Part shown: in pieces, positions 1-6,371 of the stretch
Numbering within the stretch: the first letter of the stretch is position 1
Layout of the letters: every line of letters begins with the position of its first letter
Assembly (NCBI GenBank): GCA_964555735.1
Contig: CAZKTS010000247.1
Coordinates: forward strand, 1-10,065
DNA: 10,065 bases
Origin: CAZKTS01 sp964555735
GTDB lineage: Bacteria > Actinomycetota > Acidimicrobiia > IMCC26256 > PALSA-555
Direction: 5' to 3'
Translations under genes and position numbers: made by a program
The notes under the pieces: generated by a model
The model's input: the letters and a program-made list of their open reading frames with translations, nothing else
Told to the model about the DNA's origin: nothing
Database searches by the model: none

Positions 1-122
1 CCGGTCTCGGCGAAGACGATCAGCCACAGCACGACCTCGCCGAACGGGCTCAACGAGTCGAGAAGCTCCTCGATGTCGATGCCGAAGATGCCGAGAAACG
101 CATGGCGCACGAGTCGCGACAC
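1..122 (-). CDS. DedA/VTT-family membrane protein, N-terminal fragment
   Basis: The first 40 codons are inside the window and the gene runs off the left edge. On the minus strand the frame opens with GTG at 122 and ends at the edge in LWLIVFAETG. That hydrophobic stretch ending in F-A-E-T-G is the signature of the first membrane segment of DedA (SNARE-associated/VTT) proteins, which are integral inner-membrane proteins linked to lipid flipping and membrane-potential homeostasis. The start is supported by AAGGAG (136 down to 131), 8 bases upstream of GTG. A second GTG at codon 5 has no such site. The gene is divergent from topA. Its Shine-Dalgarno sequence lies inside an inverted repeat (127-153), so translation may be hairpin-controlled (inference). 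The family call rests on one motif, and the DedA catalytic/transport region is not visible. Confidence 0.72.
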   Translation of the reverse strand, partial: MSRLVRHAFLGIFGIDIEELLDSLSPFGEVVLWLIVFAET

Positions 123-126
123 TAGA

Positions 127-153
127 CGGACTCCTTGTCCGACAAGGGGTTCG
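127..153. promoter_or_regulatory. Inverted repeat overlapping the dedA ribosome-binding site
   Basis: CCTTGTC (133-139) and GACAAGG (141-147) form a perfect 7-bp dyad around C140. Pairing continues outward to 127/153 with two G-T positions, giving 13-bp arms. The G-T pairs are tolerated as wobbles only in plus-strand RNA; in minus-strand RNA they become A-C mismatches, leaving the 7-bp core. On the minus strand the core contains the AAGG of the dedA Shine-Dalgarno. It could be a repressor operator or an SD-sequestering hairpin. No regulator is identified. Confidence 0.5.
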
Positions 154-175
154 GGCCGCGAGCGGTCATGATGCG

Positions 176-181
176 TACTTT
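176..181 (+). promoter_or_regulatory. Possible -10 element for topA
   Basis: TACTTT fits the actinobacterial TANNNT -10 pattern and stands out as an AT-rich spot in the divergent gap. Transcription would begin near 188, leaving a leader of about 108 bases that includes the dyad at 214-234. No -35 resembling TTGACA lies 16-18 bases upstream, so this is weak. Confidence 0.2.
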
Positions 182-213
182 GTGGCGTCCCGGATGCGCG
201 ATGCACCGCGGCA

Positions 214-234
214 AGCGGGCAAGACTTGTCCGCT
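214..234. promoter_or_regulatory. 21-bp near-perfect inverted repeat upstream of topA
   Basis: AGCGGGCAAG (214-223) and CTTGTCCGCT (225-234) are 10-bp arms around A224 with one G-T mismatch (219/229). As RNA it folds into a 9-bp stem with a 3-base loop. No T-tract follows, so it is not a typical terminator. It lies 61 bases before the topA GTG and shares the octamer CTTGTCCG with the dyad at 133-147. It could be a regulator site in the divergent promoter or a structure in the topA leader. Confidence 0.5.
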
Positions 235-295
235 CGAGAGCGCACTGAAGACCTCGAATCGCACCACGAACACGGAAAGAGAGCAGCGAGCTGAC

Positions 296-3127
296 GTGGC
301 CAGACCACTCGTGATCGTCGAGTCGCCGGCGAAGGCGAAGACCATCGAGGGCTTCCTCGGTCGCGAGAACGTGCGCGTCGTCGCGAGCTACGGGCACGTG
401 CGCGACCTCCCGAGCAGCGCCAAGGAGGTGCCGAAGTCGGTCAAGGACCCCGACGTGAAGCGCCTCGCGATCGACGTCAACAACCACTTCGAGCCCATCT
501 GGGTGATCCCGGACCAGAAGCGCGAGGTCGTCAAGACACTGAAGGCCGAGCTCAAGGACGCCAGCGAGCTCTACCTCGCGACGGATGAGGATCGCGAGGG
601 CGAGGCGATCTCGTGGCACGTACTCGAGGTGCTCAAGCCCAAGGTGCCGGTGAAGCGGATGGTCTTCCACGAGATCACCGCCGACGCCATCAACGAGGCG
701 ATCGAGAACCCCCGCGAGCTCGACATGAAGCTGGTGGAGGCCCAGACCGGTCGCCGGGTCCTGGACCGCCTCTTCGGCTACGAGATGTCGCTGGTCACCC
801 GGCGCCGGGCCGGTGGCGCCACGTCGGCCGGGCGGGTGCAGAGCGTGGCCGCCCGCCTGGTGGTCGAGCGGGAGCGGGCCCGCATGGCCTTCCGGGCCGC
901 GACCTACTGGGACCTGGACGGCGTGTTCCGCTCCTCGTCGCCGGGCGGCGACGCCGACGTGCCCGCGGGGCTCGTGGCGCTCGACGGCAAGCGGATCGCC
1001 AGCGGGAAGGACTTCGCCGCCACCACCGGCCAGCTCGCCGACGGTGCCGACGTCGCGCTCCTCGACGAGGCGGGCGTGACCGCCCTGGCCGCGCGGGTGA
1101 AGGACCAGCCCTTCCGGGTGACGTCGGTCGAGACCAGGGCGCAGGTCGACCGGCCGCGCCCGCCCTTCACCACCTCGACCCTCCAGCAGGAGGCAGCCCG
1201 CAAGCTCGGCTTCAGCGCGGCCCGCACGATGGCGATCGCGCAGCGGCTCTACGAGAACGGCTTCATCACCTACATGCGCACCGACTCCACGAACCTGTCG
1301 GAGCAGGCGCTGAGTGCGGCGCGCCGTCAGATCGACGCGCTCTACGGCAAGGACTACCTGCCCGCCGAGACCCGCCACTACCGCGGCAAGGTCAAGAACG
1401 CGCAAGAGGCCCACGAGGCGATCCGTCCGGCCGGCGACGCGATGCGCGTGCCCGACGACGTCGCGCCCGAGCTCGCGAGCACCGACGAGAAGCGGCTCTA
1501 CGACCTGGTGTGGAAGCGGACGATCGCGTGCCAGATGGCGGACGCGCGGGTACGTCGGGTCACCGCGCGTCTCGGCGCAACGTCGACCGCAGGCGAAGAG
1601 GTGACGTTCCAGGCCACCGGGCGCACCATCGAGTTCCCCGGCTACCTGCGCGCGTACGTCGAGGGCGCCGACGACCCCGACGCCGAGCTCGAGGACCGCG
1701 AGACGATCCTCCCGCCGCTGGCCGAGGGCGACACGCTCGAGTGCCGCGAGCTCACGCCGTCCGGCCACACCACCCAGCCGCCCGCGCGCTACACCGAGGC
1801 GAGCCTGGTCAAGGAGCTCGAAGAGCGCGGCATCGGCCGGCCGTCCACCTACGCGTCCGTGATCGACACGCTCCTGCGTCGCGACTACGTGTGGAAGAAG
1901 GGGAGCGCGCTCGTGCCGTCGTGGACGGCATTCGCGAAGCTGCAGCTGCTCGAGCAGCACTTCCAGCACCTCATCGACTACGAGTTCACCGCGACGATGG
2001 AGGAGGCACTCGACGTCATCGCGCGCGGCGAGGGCGAGGCGGAGAAGTGGCTCCATTCCTTCTGGTTCGGCAACGGCCAGGCGGGTCTCCGCGAGCTGTG
2101 CAACGAGACCAACCTCGAGAACATCGATCCGGCGGTCGTCAACGCCATCGTCATCGGCAAGGACGACGACCTGCGCGACATCACGGTCCGCGTCTGGAAC
2201 AACGGCGCGAGCGTCGAATGCGGCGACGACAAGGCGCCGGTCCCGGCCGACCTCGCGCCCGACGAGCTCACGGTGCCGGTCGCGCTCGAGATCATCAAGG
2301 AAGGCTCGGGTGGTCCGCGCGTGCTCGGTGACGACCCCGAGACGGGACTCCCCGTGCTCGTCCTCACCGGGCGCTTCGGGCCGTTCGTGCAGCTCGGCGA
2401 GATGGAGGACGGCGCCAAGGAGAAGCCCAAGCGCGCGTCCCTCCTCTCCGACCAGACGCCGAAGACGATCACCCTCGACGAGGCCGTCGCGCTCCTGTCG
2501 CTCCCGCGGATCGTCGGCACCGACGCCGAGGGCGCCGAGATCACGGTGCAGAACGGTCGCTACGGCCCGTACCTGAAGAAGGGCACCGACAGCCGGAGCC
2601 TCGAATCGGAGTCGCAGCTCTTCACGGTGACGCTGGAGCAGGCCGAGGCCCTGTTCGCGCAGCCGAAGCTCCGGGGCCGGCGCACCAAGCCGCCGATTGC
2701 CGAGCTCGGCCCGCACCCCGACTCCGGTGTCCTCGTGCGCGTGCTCGACGGCCGGTTCGGTCCGTACGTCACCGACGGCACCATCAACGCCACGGTGCCG
2801 CGCGGCGTGGATCCCGCCGAGGTCGACCTCGAGCAGGCCGTCGAGCTCCTGCGCGAGCGTGAAGCGCGAGGCCCGGCGAAGAAGCGCACCAAGAAGGCCG
2901 CGACCAAGAAGAAGGCGGCCAAGAAGGCCACCAAGAAGAAGACGGCGCCGAGGAAGGCGAGCGGGAGCTCGAAGCAGCCGCCCCGCACCACGACGCGCGT
3001 GGTGAAGAAGGGGTCGTCCGCGGTGGCGAAGAAGGCCGCGGCGGCCAAGGCCGCCAAGGCCGGCACGACCGTCGACCCGGCGCCGCCGCCGGCCGACATG
3101 GGTGGGCCGCCGCTCGGGAGCGACTGA
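296..3127 (+). CDS. topA: DNA topoisomerase I (type IA)
   Basis: This 943-aa type IA topoisomerase relaxes negative supercoils by cutting one strand and passing the other. The N-terminal Toprim domain has LVIVESPAKAK with catalytic Glu9 and TDEDREGEA with Asp97, Asp99 and Glu101. The active-site tyrosine is Tyr326 in FITYMRTDST. RGIGRPSTYA (511-520) is the conserved core motif near the end of the catalytic body. The C-terminus has three repeats containing GRFGPF/GRYGPY/GRFGPY (near 692, 754 and 819) and a lysine-rich tail (861-923). There are no CxxC pairs, so it lacks the zinc fingers of the E. coli enzyme, as is typical of actinobacteria. I chose GTG at 296 because it places the catalytic Glu at residue 9, as in E. 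coli. The frame is open back to a GTG at 182, but that 38-residue extension is not family-like and would cover the dyad at 214-234. Confidence 0.97.
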   Translation: MARPLVIVESPAKAKTIEGFLGRENVRVVASYGHVRDLPSSAKEVPKSVKDPDVKRLAIDVNNHFEPIWVIPDQKREVVKTLKAELKDASELYLATDEDREGEAISWHVLEVLKPKVPVKRMVFHEITADAINEAIENPRELDMKLVEAQTGRRVLDRLFGYEMSLVTRRRAGGATSAGRVQSVAARLVVERERARMAFRAATYWDLDGVFRSSSPGGDADVPAGLVALDGKRIASGKDFAATTGQLADGADVALLDEAGVTALAARVKDQPFRVTSVETRAQVDRPRPPFTTSTLQQEAARKLGFSAARTMAIAQRLYENGFITYMRTDSTNLSEQALSAARRQIDALYGKDYLPAETRHYRGKVKNAQEAHEAIRPAGDAMRVPDDVAPELASTDEKRLYDLVWKRTIACQMADARVRRVTARLGATSTAGEEVTFQATGRTIEFPGYLRAYVEGADDPDAELEDRETILPPLAEGDTLECRELTPSGHTTQPPARYTEASLVKELEERGIGRPSTYASVIDTLLRRDYVWKKGSALVPSWTAFAKLQLLEQHFQHLIDYEFTATMEEALDVIARGEGEAEKWLHSFWFGNGQAGLRELCNETNLENIDPAVVNAIVIGKDDDLRDITVRVWNNGASVECGDDKAPVPADLAPDELTVPVALEIIKEGSGGPRVLGDDPETGLPVLVLTGRFGPFVQLGEMEDGAKEKPKRASLLSDQTPKTITLDEAVALLSLPRIVGTDAEGAEITVQNGRYGPYLKKGTDSRSLESESQLFTVTLEQAEALFAQPKLRGRRTKPPIAELGPHPDSGVLVRVLDGRFGPYVTDGTINATVPRGVDPAEVDLEQAVELLREREARGPAKKRTKKAATKKKAAKKATKKKTAPRKASGSSKQPPRTTTRVVKKGSSAVAKKAAAAKAAKAGTTVDPAPPPADMGGPPLGSD
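2876..3064 (+). repeat. Low-complexity AAG-rich tract coding the TopA lysine tail
   Basis: The codons for residues 861-923 are dominated by AAG and GCC, with short imperfect repeats of the type AAGAAG-GCC. They encode 20 lysines in 63 residues. Basic C-terminal tails of this kind are known from Streptomyces and mycobacterial TopA, where they aid DNA binding and processivity. The repeat structure is part of the gene and is not an independent element. Confidence 0.6.
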
Positions 3128-3139
3128 GGACCGATCTCC

Positions 3140-3145
3140 TAGCCT
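3140..3145 (+). promoter_or_regulatory. Possible -10 element (TAGCCT) before the MFS gene
   Basis: TAGCCT lies 9 bases before the GTG at 3155 in the 27-bp gap after topA. It fits TANNNT and is identical to the hexamer at 9731. A start about 7 bases downstream would give a transcript with almost no leader. No -35 match is visible. The same gap contains GAGGG (3146-3150), which could instead serve as a Shine-Dalgarno for read-through from topA. The two readings cannot be separated here. Confidence 0.35.
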
Positions 3146-3154
3146 GAGGGCGTC

Positions 3155-4558
3155 GTGAGCCCGGACCCGCAGGCCCCCTTCATCCCGCCGCGCCCCGATG
3201 CGCCGCCGCCGGCCCCGTGGCGCCTCTTCGGCACGCGGTCGTACTTCCGGCTCTGGCTCGCGCAGGTCGTGTCGAGCACGGGCGACTGGATCGGGCTCAT
3301 CGCGATCCTCGCGATCGCGGCACGGGTGTCGGACAACTCGGCGGCGGCGATCAGCCTGGTGATGCTGGCGCGCATCGTCCCCGGCTTCTTCCTCGGGACC
3401 GTCGGCGGGGTGCTCATCGACCGGCTCGACCGGCGCAAGCTCATGGTGGCGTGCGACGTCGGCCGGGCGTCACTCCTCGTGCTCCTCCCGTTCACCGAGA
3501 ACCTCCTCGGGTTGATCGTGATCTCGTTCGGGCTCGAGGTGCTCACGCTGCTCTGGGGGCCGGCGAAGGACTCGGTGACGCCGCACCTGGTGCCGAGGGA
3601 CCAGCTGCAGTCCGCGAACACGCTGTCGCTGGTCGCGTCGTTCGGCACGTTCCCGCTCGCGTCGATCATCTTTTCCCTGCTCGCGGCGACGGCGGCGTGG
3701 CTCGGCTCGTTCGACCCGCTGCGCGACCTGCAGGTCGACCAGGAGGCCCTCGCGCTCGTGGTCGACGCGTGCACGTTCGTGGTGTCGGCATTGATCGTGT
3801 GGCGCCTCCCGATCCCACGCGCCCACGAGCGGGCCGAGCGCAAGAACGTCGACGTCCGCCAGACGGTGAGCGACATCAAGGAGGGGCTCGGGTTCATCGC
3901 CGGGCACCCGGTGGTGCGCGGCATCATCGTCGGGCTCGGCATCGGGCTCATCGGTGGCGGGGCGATGATCCCGCTCGGGCCGGTCTTCGCGAAGCAGGGC
4001 CTGGGTGGCGACGCGGCCACGTTCGGCGTGCTCATGACCGCGCTCGGGTGCGGCGCCGCCGCCGGCGTGGTCCTGCTGCTCGTGTTCCAGCGCCGACTCA
4101 ACCGCGAGCGCGTCTTCGAGTGGGCGATCATCGGCACCGGTGTGTTCCTGGTGCTCGCCGCGTTCTGCACCGCGCTCGGGCCCGCGGCACTCTTCATCGC
4201 CCTGTGCGGCGCGTGCGCAGGGAGCTCGTACGTGACCGGCTTCACCGTGCTCCAGGAGAACGTGCACGACGAGCTGCGCGGCCGCACCTTCGCGACGCTC
4301 TACACCGTCATCCGGATGTGCCTGCTCATCTCGTTGGTGATCTCACCGCCGTGGGCCGACTTCTGGGACTGGTTGGTGGGCATCGTCGCCACGAACCGCG
4401 ACGTCACGCTCATGGGGGCGAGCTACACCTTCCCCGGGGTGCGGATCGCGCTCTGGGGCGGCGGCCTCATCACCCTCGCGGCCGGCGTCTGGGCCCGGCA
4501 CACGATCACCGCAGGGCACAAGATGGAAGCCGCAGCGGAGCAGGAGGAGGCGGCGTGA
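3155..4558 (+). CDS. MFS transporter, EntS/MFS_3-like, paired with tmk
   Basis: This 467-aa integral membrane protein has about 12 hydrophobic helices. It opens with a proline-rich cytoplasmic leader (1-25) and then FRLWLAQVVSSTGDWI, a first helix typical of the enterobactin-exporter-like MFS group. Motif A, G-V-L-I-D-R-L-D-R-R-K (85-95), lies between helices 2 and 3. The segment ENVHDELRGRTFA (368-380) matches the family's conserved loop between helices 10 and 11. A charged, alanine-rich tail (457-467) ends the protein. The substrate cannot be read from sequence. The gene is 27 bp after topA, and its TGA overlaps the tmk start (GTGA, 4555-4558). Known context: as I recall, many Streptomyces genomes encode this transporter fused to thymidylate kinase (bifunctional MFS transporter/dTMP kinase), so the pair here looks like the unfused form. 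Confidence 0.88.
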   Translation: MSPDPQAPFIPPRPDAPPPAPWRLFGTRSYFRLWLAQVVSSTGDWIGLIAILAIAARVSDNSAAAISLVMLARIVPGFFLGTVGGVLIDRLDRRKLMVACDVGRASLLVLLPFTENLLGLIVISFGLEVLTLLWGPAKDSVTPHLVPRDQLQSANTLSLVASFGTFPLASIIFSLLAATAAWLGSFDPLRDLQVDQEALALVVDACTFVVSALIVWRLPIPRAHERAERKNVDVRQTVSDIKEGLGFIAGHPVVRGIIVGLGIGLIGGGAMIPLGPVFAKQGLGGDAATFGVLMTALGCGAAAGVVLLLVFQRRLNRERVFEWAIIGTGVFLVLAAFCTALGPAALFIALCGACAGSSYVTGFTVLQENVHDELRGRTFATLYTVIRMCLLISLVISPPWADFWDWLVGIVATNRDVTLMGASYTFPGVRIALWGGGLITLAAGVWARHTITAGHKMEAAAEQEEAA

Positions 4559-5163
4559 CCGCACGGTTCGTGGTGCTCGAGGGCGGTGACGCCACGGGCA
4601 AGAGCACGCAGGCGCAGCGCCTCGCCGAGCGCGTGCGGGCCACGGGCGTCGAGGTGGTCACCACGTTCGAGCCCGGCGCCACGCCGCTGGGTGCCGCGCT
4701 GCGCGAGCTGCTGCTGCACGACGACCGCCCGGTCGACCCCGTCGCCGAAGCGCTGCTCATGGCCGCCGACCGTGCGGAGCACGTCGCCGAAGTGGTGCGC
4801 CCGGCGCTCGCGCGCGGCGCGTGGGTGGTGTCCGATCGCTTCGTGCCGTCGTCGCTCGCGTACCAGGGCGTCGGTCGCGGGCTCGGTGTCGGCGAGATCG
4901 AGCAGCTCAACGCCCTCGCCACCGCGGGGATCCAGCCCGACGTCGTCGTCGTGCTCGACCTCGCGCCGGAGGCGGCGCGTCGGCGGATGGGTCCCACTCG
5001 AGACCGGCTCGAAGGTGAGGACGACGCGTTCGCGCTCGCGGTGCACGAGGCGTACCGCGACCTGGCGCGCGCACGCGGCTGGACGGTCGTGGACGCCGAC
5101 GGGACGCCCGACGCGGTCGCGGACGCGGTGTGGGCCGCGGTCGAGCAGGCGCTCGAGCGATGA
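4555..5163 (+). CDS. tmk: Thymidylate kinase (dTMP kinase)
   Basis: This 202-aa enzyme phosphorylates dTMP to dTDP with ATP in the cytoplasm, a required step for dTTP. The P-loop is EGGDATGKST (9-18). ALLMAADRAEH (66-76) and the DR motif in SDRFVPSSLAYQG (93-105) are the dTMP-binding segments, and RRRMGPTRDRLE (142-153) is the LID region. Length and motif order fit bacterial Tmk. The usual R-E-P-G-G-T-P-L segment reads F-E-P-G-A-T-P-L (38-45), so the normally conserved arginine is phenylalanine. GTG at 4555 is preceded by a strong AGGAGGAGG (4542-4550) at 4-base spacing and overlaps the MFS stop. The stop overlaps the holB ATG by four bases (5160-5163), indicating translational coupling on both sides. 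Confidence 0.95.
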   Translation: MTARFVVLEGGDATGKSTQAQRLAERVRATGVEVVTTFEPGATPLGAALRELLLHDDRPVDPVAEALLMAADRAEHVAEVVRPALARGAWVVSDRFVPSSLAYQGVGRGLGVGEIEQLNALATAGIQPDVVVVLDLAPEAARRRMGPTRDRLEGEDDAFALAVHEAYRDLARARGWTVVDADGTPDAVADAVWAAVEQALER

Positions 5164-6218
5164 CCGGTCTTTGGGAAGGCCTCGACGGTCAGGAGCAGGC
5201 GGTCGCGCTGCTCCGGCACAGCGCGGCCCGGCCGGTGCACGCGTACCTCGTCGCCGGCCCGCGCGGATCGACGTTCGAGCTCGGCGCGCGCCACCTTGCC
5301 GCCGCGCTCGTGGCGCCGGATGACGCCGACGCCGTGCGCCGAGTGCTCGGCGGCTTCCACCCCGACGTCGTGGAGTTCCGGCCCGAAGGCGTGATGTACA
5401 CGCTGGCGAACGAGATCCGCGCCCCGCGCGGCGGCGAGAGCTTCCAGCGCGACCGCCTCTTGCCGCGCGTGATCCCCGAGGCCCACGCCTCGCCCACCGA
5501 AGGCGCGTACAAGGTGATCGTGATCCACGAGGCCGAGCGGCTCCAGGGCAACCAGTCCGAGGCGGCCAACATGCTGCTCAAGACGCTCGAGGAGCCGCCG
5601 CCGCGCACCGTGATGATCCTCACGACGTCCTTCCCCGACGAGCTGCTGGAGACGGTCCGCTCTCGGTGTCAGCGCGTCGACTTCTCCGGGCTCGTGGTCG
5701 CGGCGCCGTCACCCGCGGAGGTCGATCTCCGGGCGCGGTTCACGGACGCGGTCCGTGCGCTCGACGGCACCGGCGCGGCCGTCGAGCGCAGCGTCGGTCT
5801 CATCGACGACGCGCTCAACGGCTACCTCGCGAGCCTCGAGGCCACGTTCGACGAGGAGGAGACGGCCACGCGTGCCGACCTCGAGGCCGCGGGCTACGAC
5901 GACCGCACCGTGCAGCGCCTCGTGCGCCGGCTCCAGGAGCAACGCAAGCGGCGGCTCCGGCGGGCGCGACGCGACGCGCTCGTCGAGGGCATCACGTCGT
6001 TCGAGACGATCTACCGCGACGTCCTTGCCGGGCCCGACGCCCCGCGCGGCGATCGCCCGGTGCTCGCCGCGGACCCCCGTGCGAGCGTGCGCGCGCTGGA
6101 CGCGTGCCGCGAGGCCCGGGAGTCGCTCGAGCACAACCCGAACGAGAGCCTGCTGCTGGAGCGACTGCTGCTGCACCTCCCGCCGGTGGCAACCGAGCCG
6201 ATCGCGACAGTCGGGTAG
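5160..6218 (+). CDS. holB: DNA polymerase III clamp-loader subunit delta-prime
   Basis: This 352-aa AAA+-type clamp-loader protein sits in the replicative polymerase complex, where delta-prime is the stator that helps load the beta clamp. It begins with LWEGLDGQEQAV and HAYLVAGPRGS (27-37), the usual N-terminal DnaX/HolB pattern. VIVIHEAERL (119-128) is the Walker B region. ANMLLKTLEEPPP (136-148) and VRSRC (166-170, the SRC motif) are diagnostic. The Walker A is degenerate: positions that should be G-K-T read T-F-E (38-40), so it should not bind ATP there. The zinc-binding cysteines of E. coli delta-prime are absent. The C-terminal half has a highly basic helix (260-272) and is less conserved. 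ATG at 5160 overlaps the tmk stop. The stop TAG is at 6216-6218. DnaX is unlikely because of the broken P-loop and length. Confidence 0.9.
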   Translation: MTGLWEGLDGQEQAVALLRHSAARPVHAYLVAGPRGSTFELGARHLAAALVAPDDADAVRRVLGGFHPDVVEFRPEGVMYTLANEIRAPRGGESFQRDRLLPRVIPEAHASPTEGAYKVIVIHEAERLQGNQSEAANMLLKTLEEPPPRTVMILTTSFPDELLETVRSRCQRVDFSGLVVAAPSPAEVDLRARFTDAVRALDGTGAAVERSVGLIDDALNGYLASLEATFDEEETATRADLEAAGYDDRTVQRLVRRLQEQRKRRLRRARRDALVEGITSFETIYRDVLAGPDAPRGDRPVLAADPRASVRALDACREARESLEHNPNESLLLERLLLHLPPVATEPIATVG

Positions 6219-6219
6219 G

Positions 6220-6225
6220 TACACT
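6220..6225 (+). promoter_or_regulatory. Possible -10 element for tRNA-Thr
   Basis: TACACT begins 2 bases after the holB stop and 36 bases before the tRNA. It fits TANNNT and predicts initiation near 6232, so the precursor would carry a leader of about 29 bases containing the hairpin at 6236-6258. No -35 match is visible 16-18 bases upstream inside holB. Read-through from holB is the alternative. Confidence 0.35.
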
Positions 6226-6235
6226 CGTCGGCCCT

Positions 6236-6258
6236 GGTGCGCTTCGGCGAAGGGCACC
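6236..6258 (+). other. Hairpin between holB and tRNA-Thr
   Basis: GGTGC (6236-6240) pairs with GCACC (6254-6258) and CTTC (6242-6245) with GAAG (6249-6252), with a GGC loop and a single G/G mismatch between the two stems. It ends 2 bases before the mature tRNA 5' end. No T-tract follows, so it is a poor intrinsic terminator for holB. It may be a leader structure cut off by RNase P (inference). Confidence 0.5.
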
Positions 6259-6260
6259 TC

Positions 6261-6336
6261 GCCGGGGTAGCTCAGTCGGCAGAGCAGCTCACTCGTAATG
6301 AGCAGGTCAGGGGTTCGAATCCCCTCCCCGGCTCCA
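6261..6336 (+). tRNA. tRNA-Thr (anticodon CGT), CCA encoded
   Basis: A complete 76-base cloverleaf is present. Acceptor GCCGGGG (6261-6267) pairs with CCCCGGC (6326-6332). The D arm is GCTC/GAGC (6270-6273 and 6282-6285) with GG in the loop. The anticodon stem is GCTCA/TGAGC (6287-6291 and 6299-6303) with loop CTCGTAA, giving anticodon CGT (6294-6296), which reads ACG as threonine. The T arm is AGGGG-TTCGAAT-CCCCT (6309-6325). The discriminator is T6333 and CCA is encoded at 6334-6336. All stems are fully paired. The next coding start is only 35 bases downstream. Confidence 0.97.
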
Positions 6337-6371
6337 CGCTTCTCTCTTGTCCACGATCCGAGGTGGGCGCC

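Noticed and set aside
182..295. A 38-residue N-terminal extension of TopA from the GTG at 182.
   Set aside because: The catalytic Glu would fall at residue 47 rather than 9. The extension is not family-like, and the region contains dyads typical of non-coding DNA.
122..2716. An 864-codon open frame on the minus strand opposite topA.
   Set aside because: It is the antisense shadow of a GC-rich gene. Its product is rich in Arg, Gly, Leu and Val without any recognisable domain, while topA on the other strand carries every catalytic motif.
3217..4554. A long in-frame extension of tmk back across the transporter gene.
   Set aside because: The Arg/Gly/Ala-rich translation has no motifs and the MFS frame is clearly the coding one. 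Tmk starts at 4555 with a strong ribosome-binding site.
6261..6336. The tRNA-Thr gene as an integration site for a mobile element.
   Set aside because: No direct repeat of the tRNA 3' end and no integrase or excisionase is seen downstream within the window.
6237..6371. An upstream in-frame extension of the acyltransferase through the tRNA.
   Set aside because: It would translate the tRNA-Thr gene. GTG at 6372 has its own ribosome-binding site and starts just before the first conserved motif.
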